A DNA stretch of 64,000 nucleotides from GWC2-56-14 sp043731355. Its GTDB lineage: Bacteria; Nitrospirota; UBA9217. The position numbers were made by a program, and so were the translations under genes. Of this stretch, positions 54,707 to 63,099 are shown piece by piece. The notes below the pieces were generated by a model, which did no database searches, had not been told where the DNA came from, and saw only the letters and a list, made by a program, of their open reading frames with translations. The stretch covers positions 1-64,000 of the forward strand of contig JAYTJE010000024.1 of NCBI GenBank assembly GCA_043731355.1. The letters are read 5' to 3'. Each line of letters starts with the position of its first letter. Position 1 is the first letter of the stretch.

Positions 54707-54805
54707 CGCCCTGTTGAACGTCGCAGTCCGTTCATAGAACCGGAACAGGTCCGTGAGATGGGGTTTTGTTGCGATGAATTCATCGGTATTCGTAGCTTTT
54801 CCCTG

Positions 54806-55861
54806 CTACGGCAGTTTCGGATATTGCAGAACGATATCCTCGCCTGACAGCGCTTCAACTAAGAACGTTTTAAGAGAAGCCTTTTCCGCCGCGCTCAGAC
54901 CGAGCGGCTTGAGCGCCTCGTTCCCCTTGCCGCCTCCCTTATCGAAAAATTCGATCACTTCCTCAAGCGTCATAAAGATGCCGTTGTGCATGTAAGGTCC
55001 GGTCTTCGCTATCTCCCGGAGCGTCGGCGTCTTAAAGGCTTTCCAGTCTTTTTTATCTTTCGTGATGAGGTATCTGCCGAGGTCCTCGTTCAAGGTGCGA
55101 TAGTCGTCGAAGTGGTTCAGCTTTGCCACGAAACGCCGGGTTGCCGTGATCCGGGCGTCGGTCAGGTGTTCGGGATTTTCGGGAACGTTCAACGCGTGGA
55201 ACCGATCATCGGAAAGCATGACCCCGCCGTGGCACTCGCCGCACTTTCCCTTTACCATGAAGACCACGAGCCCCTTTTTTGCATCATCGGACAACACTCC
55301 TGTATTGCCCTGGAGATGCCGGTCAAGAGGAGCGTTCTTCGATATCAGCGTCCGCTCGAACGCGGATAGCGCCATCCCGATGCGCTCCCGGGTGACCTCG
55401 CCGCCAAAGACCGTTTGGAAGGATAGAGAATATTCGGGGACCGCCCTGATCACCTCCTCAAGGTAATCGAGGTTCCGGTTCATCTCGAAAGCAGACATCA
55501 TGGGGAAAAGCGCCTGGTCCTCCAGCGTCTGGGACCGGCCGTCATGGAACAGGAACTTCTGAAAGCCGACGTTGATGAGCGTCGGCGCATTGCGCCAGTT
55601 CCGCGTTGTGGGGTAGTTCAACGAGATTTCAAGACCATCGGAAAATCCTTTATCCGGCTCATGGCAGGTGGCGCAGTTCATGGTGCCGTCCCCCGAAAGC
55701 CTCCGGTCGAAGAACAGTTTTTTCCCGAGCTCGATCTTTTCCGCTGTCTGGGGGTTCTGCTCCGGCACGGGAACGGAGGTGATGGGGAGAAGGTTGCCGG
55801 CAATTGCCGTACCTGTCAGGAGCAGCGCCAATGCGATCAATACAAACGTGCGTATAAACAT
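54806..55861 (-). CDS. Diheme cytochrome c peroxidase
   Basis: A periplasmic peroxidase of the MauG/CcpA type, 351 aa, with a signal peptide (FIRTFVLIALALLLTGTAIA). Two heme c sites, CATCH (63-67) and CGECH (207-211), flank the family's LFFDRRLSGDGTMNC and FHDGRSQTLEDQALFP motifs. It reduces hydrogen peroxide with electrons from small cytochromes. GGAGG precedes the ATG at 55861. Intergenic 55862-56000 has nothing but a short C homopolymer at about 55988. Confidence 0.95.
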   Translation of the reverse strand: MFIRTFVLIALALLLTGTAIAGNLLPITSVPVPEQNPQTAEKIELGKKLFFDRRLSGDGTMNCATCHEPDKGFSDGLEISLNYPTTRNWRNAPTLINVGFQKFLFHDGRSQTLEDQALFPMMSAFEMNRNLDYLEEVIRAVPEYSLSFQTVFGGEVTRERIGMALSAFERTLISKNAPLDRHLQGNTGVLSDDAKKGLVVFMVKGKCGECHGGVMLSDDRFHALNVPENPEHLTDARITATRRFVAKLNHFDDYRTLNEDLGRYLITKDKKDWKAFKTPTLREIAKTGPYMHNGIFMTLEEVIEFFDKGGGKGNEALKPLGLSAAEKASLKTFLVEALSGEDIVLQYPKLP

Positions 55862-56000
55862 GATTGACCTCCGCTTATATTGGGGAGACAATTAATTCGT
55901 CTTGAACTTCCTGGGCCCCGTACACTCCACAAGCTTGTCCAGGTTCTGAAGCGTAAGACACTTAGTGACGTTGTTTCTATATATGCTTCCCCCCCCCGGA

Positions 56001-56411
56001 CTACCCGATCCACACCACGTTCACCAGGTGTTCCACCTTCCTAAACTCGGGGTCCCCGGTCACAATACTTGCCTTCTGTTCCATTGCCGCCGCGAGCGCG
56101 AAACAATCCGCGTAAGAGATGCTGTGCTCGGCCTTGTATTCCGCTGCCTGGAATACGAGGCTGTTCGGCACGGGAAGCACGGTGAAACCCAGGCGCTCGA
56201 TATGAGCAAGGATCTCAACCTTCTTCCGGTCGCCGAAGACCCGCCTGGTGATGTAGATGATCTCGCCGAGGTTAATGGCGCAGATGAGCTTTTTCGCCCG
56301 AGTGCGGTGCGCGTGCTCAAGCAGGCGCGCGACCTGCTCGTGTCCTGGTTCCTTTTGGAAAAACTTCAGGAGCGCGTGGCTGTCGAACAGCAGCGGGCCC
56401 CTCGGGGTCAC
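56001..56411 (-). CDS. vapC: VapC-type PIN-domain toxin
   Basis: A 136-aa PIN ribonuclease. Acidic residues lie in LLFDSHALLKFFQ, NLGEIIYITRRVFG and SISYADCFALAAAM, with a late GDPEFRKVE. The start overlaps the VapB stop. Such toxins cut tRNA or rRNA; the target here is unknown. Confidence 0.9.
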   Translation of the reverse strand: MTPRGPLLFDSHALLKFFQKEPGHEQVARLLEHAHRTRAKKLICAINLGEIIYITRRVFGDRKKVEILAHIERLGFTVLPVPNSLVFQAAEYKAEHSISYADCFALAAAMEQKASIVTGDPEFRKVEHLVNVVWIG

Positions 56412-56635
56412 TTGTAGTCGCTCCTGCGCTCCCGGAGCAGCTGCCCGGCAAGTGATGGGCGCGACGGCAGAGACCCCTGGGCCGCCTTGATGGGGTCCTC
56501 TACCGGCGGAACCAGGTAGATGATCCCGCTATACTCCATGATCTGAAGTTCCGTGCCGGGCTCGATGTGGTACTTTTTTCGCAGTCCGGCGGGAATCACA
56601 ATCTGGCCCTTGGCAAGCGTTTTGACGAAAGACAT
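56408..56635 (-). CDS. vapB: AbrB/VapB-type antitoxin
   Basis: A 75-aa swapped-hairpin AbrB protein: KTLAKGQIVIPAGLRKKYHI, then EPGTELQIMEYSGIIYLVPP. It binds VapC and probably its own promoter. Two sigma-70-like promoters lie within 160 bp upstream. Confidence 0.9.
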   Translation of the reverse strand: MSFVKTLAKGQIVIPAGLRKKYHIEPGTELQIMEYSGIIYLVPPVEDPIKAAQGSLPSRPSLAGQLLRERRSDYK

Positions 56636-56683
56636 GGCAGGTTGACCTCATTTTAGAGTATGTATGTTTAACAAATTTCCAAT

Positions 56684-56712
56684 ATTGTATAACCAGTTCC
56701 CGCTATTGTCAA
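56684..56712 (-). promoter_or_regulatory. Sigma-70-type promoter proximal to vapBC
   Basis: On the minus strand TTGACA (56712-56707), 17-bp spacer, TACAAT (56689-56684). About 50 bp before the vapB ATG. Confidence 0.8.
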
Positions 56713-56763
56713 CAGAGTTTCACGAAGTCCCGAAGGGGAAGTTGAATCAGCACGTGCTGGCCG

Positions 56764-56791
56764 ATTATAGTACATGGTCTGTAATTGTCAA
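56764..56791 (-). promoter_or_regulatory. Second sigma-70-type promoter upstream of vapBC
   Basis: On the minus strand TTGACA (56791-56786), 16-bp spacer, TATAAT (56769-56764). It shares GTACTATAATCG with the promoter at 50058-50085. The interval 56636-56871 carries these promoters but no gene. Confidence 0.7.
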
Positions 56792-56871
56792 GGTTTTCGA
56801 CGGGTTTTGCACGGGTTTTGGGGTTATCGACAGGACTTTCTTCGATGGATCAGCGAATGCGCACTCAGAAA

Positions 56872-57459
56872 TCAGCGCGAAGTGCGCAGTTCTTCATCGA
56901 TAATCTTCTTGAAATATTCAAACGGCCGCTCGCCCACGACCCTGCGGCCGTTGATGAAAAACGTCGGGGTATTGTAGAGGTCCATGTCCAAGGCGAGCTT
57001 TTTGTCCCGTTCGATCTCCGCCGCATGTTTCTTTTCGTCAAGGGATGTTGTGAATTTTTTCAGGTCGAGCCCCAGTTCCTGCGCATACCTGATGAGGCCG
57101 GCCCGGTCGAGCACCGGGGAGCGTTTAAACAAGAGGTCATGCATTTCCCAGTATTTTCCCTGGTCCCTGGCGGCAAGCGAGGCTTCGGCGGCGATATGGG
57201 AATAATCGCGGTAGATATAGGGATAGTTTTTGATAACGAGCCTGATCTTTCCCTGATAGGTCTCCATGATCTTTTTGACGGTCGGACCGGCCGCCTTGCA
57301 GTGCGGTCATTGGAAATCGATGAATTCGACGATCGTCACCAACGCGTTCATGGGACCGGTTGAGGGAGAATCGCCGAGCGGTACGGAAAAGCGTTTCTCC
57401 TCGGCAACGGCGGATATTGCAATAAGGACACCGACGATGATAAGAGCAAGCTTTTTCAT
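56872..57459 (-). CDS. DsbA-like thiol-disulfide oxidoreductase, probable selenoprotein
   Basis: A single gene read through an in-frame TGA at 57307-57309. It starts at 57459 (AAGGAGA upstream) with a signal peptide (KKLALIIVGVLIAISAVA). The active site reads VEFIDFQ-TGA-PHC, so residue 51 replaces the first cysteine of a CXXC and Cys54 is the second. It continues without another stop through a full DsbA-type helical domain to the cis-Pro segment YNTPTFFINGRRVVG. A TGA exactly at the catalytic Cys is the classic selenocysteine signature (UXXC). A small hairpin (CGGT-CCG-ACCG) lies about 20 nt past the TGA. A nonsense mutation is the alternative. Length 195 aa, periplasmic. Confidence 0.8.
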
Positions 57460-57557
57460 GGAATAAGTCTCCTTTCCATTGACCTTAAAAAACGGCGGTA
57501 GGACGCGGATGTACGCTGATTTTCGCGGATAAGACCAAACCATTCACGTGAAAAGGA

Positions 57558-57648
57558 CTTTTACCACGAAGTGCGCGAAGTTAAAATCAATACTTTGATT
57601 TTGTCTTTTTCATTTTTTCGTGAGCTTCGCGCTCTTCGCGGTGAAAAG
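57558..57648. repeat. CCACGAAG-type imperfect inverted repeat, second copy
   Basis: TTTTACCACGAAGTGCGCGA, then AGTT, and the complementary GAGCTTCGCGCTCTTCGCGG, then TGAAAA, flank about 40 bp. The same type as at 31531-31628. Confidence 0.75.
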
Positions 57649-57665
57649 GCTTTGCGGTGGCTCAA

Positions 57666-57881
57666 CTACTCATCGATCCGGTACCCGAGCTTCTCGATGC
57701 TGTCTTTGGTGATCTTCGTCAGTTCTTTTTCATCCAGCGCGGTCTCGTCGAACCGGACCGCTATCTTCCCCTGCTCTACGTCGACGGACTCCACTCCATC
57801 CATACCGCCGACAAATCGCCGCAGCGCCAGAGAGCACTCTTCGCAGAGATTATTCCTTACGCTAAACAGCGCAACTTTCAT
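57666..57881 (-). CDS. Heavy-metal-associated (HMA) domain protein
   Basis: A 71-aa single HMA domain with the CXXC metal site in NNLCEECSLALRRF. The ferredoxin-like fold continues as VESVDVEQGKIAVRFDET and ITKDSIEKLGYRID. It could be a copper-type chaperone. The start at 57881 follows GGAGGAGA. It lies between the glycosyltransferase gene and the DsbA-like gene on the same strand. Confidence 0.85.
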   Translation of the reverse strand: MKVALFSVRNNLCEECSLALRRFVGGMDGVESVDVEQGKIAVRFDETALDEKELTKITKDSIEKLGYRIDE

Positions 57882-57932
57882 GGATTTCGTCTCCTCCTTC
57901 ACCGGTCATATCAGGCAACAATTGCCTGCGCG

Positions 57933-59141
57933 TCATTTATTGTCCTCGTCCACGGCTTTTTTCAGCATGTCGAGGATTCCCGGGATGGCCGAGGTCACCC
58001 GGTTCCAGTTCGGGATAAGCGGGGCGACCATGAGATTTTCCATGAACGCTTTCGATGCCTGGCTGATGGCCCGGGTAAAGGCTTCAACCGCCTTCGCCTC
58101 TTCGTGCCGGTCGAACTCCAGACCGTTGATCGCGGCATCGGCCTCGTACTTCATGATCGTGTCCTCGGCCTGCCTCAGGTAGGCGACGGACAGGGACTTG
58201 AAAAATCCGTCTGAGAACACGACCCCCTCGGAGGCGAGCGTCCTGAAAATGGACTTGCAGATGTCCACGGTCATCTTCATCAGGCCTTTTTCCGCGTCAT
58301 CGGGCGAAAGCGCCTGATGCTTATGTTCGTACGTCTCGGCGATGTCCACCTGACACACCCGCCGCGGCGAGTAGTTGCGGTATACTTCGGCCAGCGAACC
58401 GACCTCCAGGCCCCAGTCCCAAGGTATGCGGTTGACCCTCGCGAGGTCGATGTTCATGGCAAACTCGCCGGCCAGCGGATAGCGAAAACTGTCGATGAAT
58501 CTGAGGAACCGGTGCTCCCCTCCCAGGTTCTGGAGAGACCGCACGAGCGGGGTCACAAGAAGACGCGTGACGCGGCCGTACATCTTGTTCGTGACCCTGC
58601 TGTAATAGCCCTTGCAAAAAACATAGTCCAGGTTCGGATTGGCCACGGGATAGCACAACCGCGCAAGAAGCGCCCTGCTGTAGTTCACGATATCACAGTC
58701 ATGGAGCGCGATGACGTCGCAGGCCCCGCTCGCGAGCACATACCCGTAGGCCAGCCAGGCGGACCGCCCTTTGCCCCGCTCACCGACATCGAGTCCGTTC
58801 CGTTTGAGCGTATCGTAGATTTCCATGATGCGCTTGCCGTCATTATGGATGATCCTGACGTTGCCCGGGATCGGGGCCATAAACTCCCTGGCACGCTGAA
58901 ACTCCTTGTCCGAGGCCTTGTCCAGCACCAGCACGAGCTCGCGCAGGTATCTCACCTTCGACAGTTCCTGCACGATCCCCGGCATGGCCGGTCCCTCGAA
59001 CTCGGAGTAGAGCGCGGGAAGGACGAGCGCGACCGGACGGGTCTTGGAGAACTGGAGCAGCTCCCCTTCGAGCCGCTCGAGCGAAGGCTTGCCGAGCTGG
59101 TGGAGCGTCGTAATGATCCCGGTCTGATAAAAATCGGACAT
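57933..59141 (-). CDS. Glycosyltransferase, glucosyl-3-phosphoglycerate synthase-like
   Basis: A 402-aa GT-A enzyme. Nucleotide-sugar binding shows in VALVLPALYSEFEGPAM, the GKGRSAWLAYGYVLA motif, and the metal motif ALHDCDIVNYSRALLARLCY (DCD). GEFAMNIDLARVNRIPWDWG near residue 255 matches the acceptor region of GT81-type enzymes that use 3-phosphoglycerate. Mannosyl-3-phosphoglycerate phosphatase and glycerate kinase genes nearby support this. Assignment is by motif memory, and sugar-donor identity is unknown. Confidence 0.7.
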   Translation of the reverse strand: MSDFYQTGIITTLHQLGKPSLERLEGELLQFSKTRPVALVLPALYSEFEGPAMPGIVQELSKVRYLRELVLVLDKASDKEFQRAREFMAPIPGNVRIIHNDGKRIMEIYDTLKRNGLDVGERGKGRSAWLAYGYVLASGACDVIALHDCDIVNYSRALLARLCYPVANPNLDYVFCKGYYSRVTNKMYGRVTRLLVTPLVRSLQNLGGEHRFLRFIDSFRYPLAGEFAMNIDLARVNRIPWDWGLEVGSLAEVYRNYSPRRVCQVDIAETYEHKHQALSPDDAEKGLMKMTVDICKSIFRTLASEGVVFSDGFFKSLSVAYLRQAEDTIMKYEADAAINGLEFDRHEEAKAVEAFTRAISQASKAFMENLMVAPLIPNWNRVTSAIPGILDMLKKAVDEDNK

Positions 59142-59155
59142 GGGCCTTCCTCCCG

Positions 59156-59860
59156 TCAGATGTGTTCGATATCGTCCTTCGCCCCCTTCGCGCTTTTTTC
59201 CACGCTTTCCCGTTCTATCATCCGCCTCGCCGCGTCAATACCGCCCACGCCGAACGCTATGGCGAGGGCCGCGACGATGCCGCCGAAGATGATCGAGAAG
59301 GCGGCGAGCACGATGCCGGGCGCGACCTGGAGCTGTTCCAGGACCATGGCAAGCACCAGGACGGTCAGGAGGAGGCGTATGGCCTCCGCAAGCATCCTGG
59401 CATAGTGAAATCCGTTGTTCACGGCCGCGATCAGCGCGGCCCGGCTGACAAATCCGGCGAGAACATAACCGATGACCAGGATCAGGACCGCGGAAAAGGC
59501 CCGGGGAAGATACTGGAAGAACTGGGCAACGAGCTGATCGACGACCGTGATCTTGAGCGCGTTCAGGCCGCCCATCAGCACGACAATGATCAACAGCCAG
59601 AAAACGATAGCGCCAAGCGCGAGCGAAGGCCTCGCCCAGAGATCCCCCTTGCGAAGCAGCGCGGTCACCCCCATTCTGTCGGACCAGCTGTCAAACTTGA
59701 CCGCCGCCAGGAACCTCACAAAAACGAGCCTGACGACCCTGGCCAGCAGTATCCCGAGGAGCAGAATGACCAGCATGGCCAGCAGGTTGGGCAGGAAGCT
59801 CTTTATCATGAGAAACACTTCCTGCAATGGTTCGAGTATCAGATTAAAGAAATCCGTCAT
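59156..59860 (-). CDS. Mechanosensitive-channel-type membrane protein (TM-helix repeats)
   Basis: A 234-aa membrane protein with about five hydrophobic helices (for example LLAMLVILLLGILLARVVRL). It has two conserved TM-helix repeats as in MscS-related proteins, but no large C-terminal MscS beta domain. It ends in a charged tail. Located between two glycosyltransferases. A role in release of osmolytes would fit the neighbourhood but is not shown. Confidence 0.75.
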   Translation of the reverse strand: MTDFFNLILEPLQEVFLMIKSFLPNLLAMLVILLLGILLARVVRLVFVRFLAAVKFDSWSDRMGVTALLRKGDLWARPSLALGAIVFWLLIIVVLMGGLNALKITVVDQLVAQFFQYLPRAFSAVLILVIGYVLAGFVSRAALIAAVNNGFHYARMLAEAIRLLLTVLVLAMVLEQLQVAPGIVLAAFSIIFGGIVAALAIAFGVGGIDAARRMIERESVEKSAKGAKDDIEHI

Positions 59861-59877
59861 GGCGCGCCTCCCGAAAG

Positions 59878-61137
59878 TTATTTCCAGTTTGTTGCCAGAT
59901 ATTCCTTGTTGCGCTCAAAGAACTGGCAGAGTTTTTCGATCTCCGCCTCCGCCTCTTGCTGACCCAGCTGCTCCACCTCCAAGATGAACGACGCGGTCTT
60001 CCCGAGATACAGCGGCGTCAGGGACTTTATGAGATGTTCGGCCGGCAGTTTCTTTTTGTGATAGGCCAGGGCATAATCATAGATGATGCGCGTCCAGAGC
60101 GCGAGCGGGAAACGAAACTCCCGGTCACCCAGTGTGCCGAGCCTTTCCACTTCCTTGAAATCGCCCGCCCCGAGAATATCGGTCCAGAGGGCGCCGAGGT
60201 TTTTAAGGCCTTCCCGGAACAGATGCAGCATTCTCGGAGTATTCACGTTAATCGGCTCCAGTCCGACCGAGTACTCAAAACCAAAGGCGCCCACCGGTTC
60301 TGACCCGCGGACCGGCTTCCAGGCAGCGCTGTAGGTTTCCATGAGCCCGAACGTGGCGCCGACCACCTGGTAGAGCATGGAGCTCAGATCTGAACCGGGG
60401 TCCTTGGCATCATGGATCTTGGCGCCGAGAAAAGACTGGGTCACCTTGAACTGGTTCGCCAGGGCGGTCGTGGTCATCCAGATGTCGATGCCGAAGCGGG
60501 CCACGTCGGTCTGCCAGACGTCCTTGGTGAGATAGAATTCGGCAAGCCTGCCCGAGAAGCCGAAATCGCCGCCGATGGGCTGGCGCACACGCTTGCCGTA
60601 CAGCGCCCGGGTCAGCGGATACACGATGCTGTTCGTGATGGTGCCGTCGTACTTATGCCGGTGGTACAGCGGCGCCACATAATCGAACCCGCCCGCAAGC
60701 ACCGGCTTCACTAAAAGCTCCACCCATTCAGGGGTGATGCTCCTGAGGTCCGAGTCCACCACAACGCAGGCCTTTGCGTCGAGCGCCCCGGCCACTTCAA
60801 AGATCGTGCGGAAGGCGCTTCCCTTTCCCGGGATGCCGGAATAGGGGGTCGCTATCTTGAACAGAGGCTCCACGCGATGGTGAAGGAGGAGGGAGGCATA
60901 GTTTTCGATGGAGGTGCTCCGGACCACCTCGAGCGTATTGTCCGTTGAACCGCCGTCGGAATTGACGAGCACACTCTTACGGTCAGGGAAATACTTCGCC
61001 AGGCCTGCCTGCACGGCCCTGACCACGTGGCCGATCGTACGGGCGTTGTTGAAGCTCGGTATGCCGACAACGATGTCGGCGGACCCGACCTGCTTGACAA
61101 ACTCCCGGACCTCCTGACGTTGAACGAGCTCAGCCAT
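59878..61137 (-). CDS. GT2/GT78-like glycosyltransferase
   Basis: A 419-aa GT-A enzyme. VVGIPSFNNARTIGHVVRAV opens it, then NSDGGSTDNT. The acceptor/donor motifs IPGKGSAF and VVDSDLRSITPEWV supply the DXD. QPIGGDFGFSGR near residue 190 resembles mannosylglycerate synthases. It lies 17 bp upstream of the MscS-type gene on the same strand. The product could be a glycosylglycerate; a general GT2 role is the alternative. Confidence 0.7.
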   Translation of the reverse strand: MAELVQRQEVREFVKQVGSADIVVGIPSFNNARTIGHVVRAVQAGLAKYFPDRKSVLVNSDGGSTDNTLEVVRSTSIENYASLLLHHRVEPLFKIATPYSGIPGKGSAFRTIFEVAGALDAKACVVVDSDLRSITPEWVELLVKPVLAGGFDYVAPLYHRHKYDGTITNSIVYPLTRALYGKRVRQPIGGDFGFSGRLAEFYLTKDVWQTDVARFGIDIWMTTTALANQFKVTQSFLGAKIHDAKDPGSDLSSMLYQVVGATFGLMETYSAAWKPVRGSEPVGAFGFEYSVGLEPINVNTPRMLHLFREGLKNLGALWTDILGAGDFKEVERLGTLGDREFRFPLALWTRIIYDYALAYHKKKLPAEHLIKSLTPLYLGKTASFILEVEQLGQQEAEAEIEKLCQFFERNKEYLATNWK

Positions 61138-61196
61138 AGGCGCCTATCCCTGTTTTTAGTATAGCCCAATGAAAGGTCCCTGTAAATCCTACCCTG

Positions 61197-62465
61197 CTAT
61201 CGCTGGATCAGAATAATCTGGATATCCATCACGTTCGTACCGGTCGGTCCGGTCATAAGGTGGCGCTTTTCCTTGTCCAGAGCATCAAGTTTGCTGAAAA
61301 AATAATAGGAATCGTTGTTTCTTAGATACGGTTCGGGATGGACGCCGTATTCCCGGGCCTTTTGGGCTGTTGACCCGTCCACGAAGGCGCCGGCGGCGTC
61401 TGTGGGGCCGTCCGTGCCATCCGTGCCTGCCGAGAGCAGGGTGACGCCGGGCGTACCCGCGATCTCGATCGCAAAGGCCAGGGCAAGCTCCTGGTTCCGT
61501 CCGCCTTTGCCGTTCCCGCGAACGGTGACCGTTGTCTCGCCGCCGTACAAGAGGCAGCGCCGCTCGCCCGGACCCAGCTCATCCCGTGTCTGCAAGGCCT
61601 TCCGCGCCATCAGACGGGCCGCATCCCGCGCTTCGCCCTGAAGCTCCGCCGTGACCACTTCCGCCCGCCATCCCAGGGACGCAGCCTTCTCCCGGGCGGC
61701 GGCAAGGGCTTGAGCAAGGCTTCCGACGATAACGTTCCTTGTGTTCAGGAAACAAACGTCGCCGCTTTTCACGGTTTCCGGCTCCTGCCCAGCCTTTCCT
61801 CGTTCGAGGAATAAGACCACCTGCGATGGCGCCGCGGCTTTTAATCCATACTTTTCGATAACCGTTGCGGCATCGGCAAAGGTCGAGGTATCGGACGCCG
61901 TAGGCCCTGAGGCGATCACCTCGAGCCGGTCGCCGATGACGTCGGAGAGGATCAGCGTCACCACCGTTGCCGGGTGGGCGATCTGCGCGAGCCTGCCCCC
62001 CTTTACCGCCGAAAGGTGCTTCCGCACCGCGTTCAGATCATCGATGGTCGCACCGGCCCTGAGGAGTAATTCTGTCGTTCTCTGCTTATCCTCCAGCGTG
62101 ACCCGGGGGAGCGGCGCTACCAGCAGCGATGAACCGCCTCCCGAGAGGAGACAAATTACCAGGGTCTTCGCATCAGCGCGCCGGACCAGCTCAAGGATCC
62201 TCCGGGTGCCCTGAACTCCCGCTTCATCGGGAAGCGGGTGGCCGGCCTCGATCTGTTCGACAATCCGGAGCCCCGCAGTATGACCTTTTTTCACGATGAT
62301 GAGCCCCTCGCTGATCCGTTCGCCCAGCGCGTCCTCCATCGCCAAAGCCATGCGTGCCGTTGCCTTCCCTGCCCCTACGAGGAGGATACGGGTGTAGGCG
62401 CCCAGTTCATACCTGGCTCCCGCCGCATAAAAATAGCCATTCTCAATGTGTGCCGCCCTGGTCAC
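61197..62465 (-). CDS. Glycerate 2-kinase (GckA/MOFRL family)
   Basis: Phosphorylates glycerate, 422 aa from a GTG at 62465. The nucleotide site has ILLVGAGKATARMALAME (glycine-rich), LLSGGGSSLLVAP, the DLNAVRKHLSAVKGGRLA segment, and the C-terminal MOFRL part with GGETTVTVRGNGKGGRNQE and LSAGTDGTDGPTDAAGAF. The same frame stays open and conserved-looking upstream (LRDHCREIYTAALTAVDPYT) to a CTG at 62528 or ATT at 62531. An AGGAG lies just before, so the true start may be this rare codon. Confidence 0.9.
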   Translation of the reverse strand: MTRAAHIENGYFYAAGARYELGAYTRILLVGAGKATARMALAMEDALGERISEGLIIVKKGHTAGLRIVEQIEAGHPLPDEAGVQGTRRILELVRRADAKTLVICLLSGGGSSLLVAPLPRVTLEDKQRTTELLLRAGATIDDLNAVRKHLSAVKGGRLAQIAHPATVVTLILSDVIGDRLEVIASGPTASDTSTFADAATVIEKYGLKAAAPSQVVLFLERGKAGQEPETVKSGDVCFLNTRNVIVGSLAQALAAAREKAASLGWRAEVVTAELQGEARDAARLMARKALQTRDELGPGERRCLLYGGETTVTVRGNGKGGRNQELALAFAIEIAGTPGVTLLSAGTDGTDGPTDAAGAFVDGSTAQKAREYGVHPEPYLRNNDSYYFFSKLDALDKEKRHLMTGPTGTNVMDIQIILIQR

Positions 62466-62673
62466 CGCAGTGTAGGGGTCAACGGCAGTGAGCGCGGCAG
62501 TATAAATTTCCCTACAATGGTCCCGCAGAATAGTACTCCTGGCATGTCAAGATGATCACAGCGAGCTGCAATTGCTTCCCGGGGGGGCAAGGACGGAACT
62601 GACCTCACGCAACGACGATCAAAGAGAACATGTCCCCTCCCCCGGCCGGACCGGTGTGTGCATCAAAGGTCTT

Positions 62674-63024
62674 CTATTTTGCTTTCTTTGTTCTGGCCGA
62701 ACGGGGTTCTTTTTCGAGATCGGCGATCTGCGCATCGAGTTTTTTTATCTGCGCTACGAGGTCCTTCACCTGGGGATCGAGCGCAGGGTTCTTGACCCGG
62801 GACCCCATGAGCGCATAGACACGGGCGCCCAGGTCGGTCACCCCTTCATGCACCTTCGCCTTGAGCGTCAATATCTTATACTGACGCTTTCCCTCATCGG
62901 TCAGTTCCCCTGCCGTCTTTTGAGCGACGATGGCCCCTTTTTTCATGGCCGCCATGCCCTTCTCCATGCCCTTTTGCAGGTCTTTCTTGATACCTTCCCA
63001 GTCGATACTTTCAAAATAACCCAT
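62674..63024 (-). CDS. Helical coiled-coil protein of unknown function
   Basis: A 116-aa, Lys/Ala-rich, mostly helical protein (MGYFESIDWEGIKKDLQKGM then MAAMKKGAIVAQKTAG). It has the phasin-like look of small cytoplasmic coiled-coil proteins. There is a C-terminal coiled coil (IKKLDAQIADLEKE). No catalytic motif. It lies between the glycerate kinase and the phosphatase, and the context suggests nothing specific. Confidence 0.7.
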   Translation of the reverse strand: MGYFESIDWEGIKKDLQKGMEKGMAAMKKGAIVAQKTAGELTDEGKRQYKILTLKAKVHEGVTDLGARVYALMGSRVKNPALDPQVKDLVAQIKKLDAQIADLEKEPRSARTKKAK

Positions 63025-63099
63025 GGCAATGCCTCCTCTTGCAGAGATAGGATAATTTGACCTGGTGATGCCGTTCTTTATGAGTATACCATGCCGAGA

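Noticed and set aside
57307..57309. TGA as evidence of two separate genes
   Set aside because: The frame is identical on both sides, the downstream part has no start with a ribosome site, and the break falls exactly at the catalytic cysteine, so one gene is the better reading.
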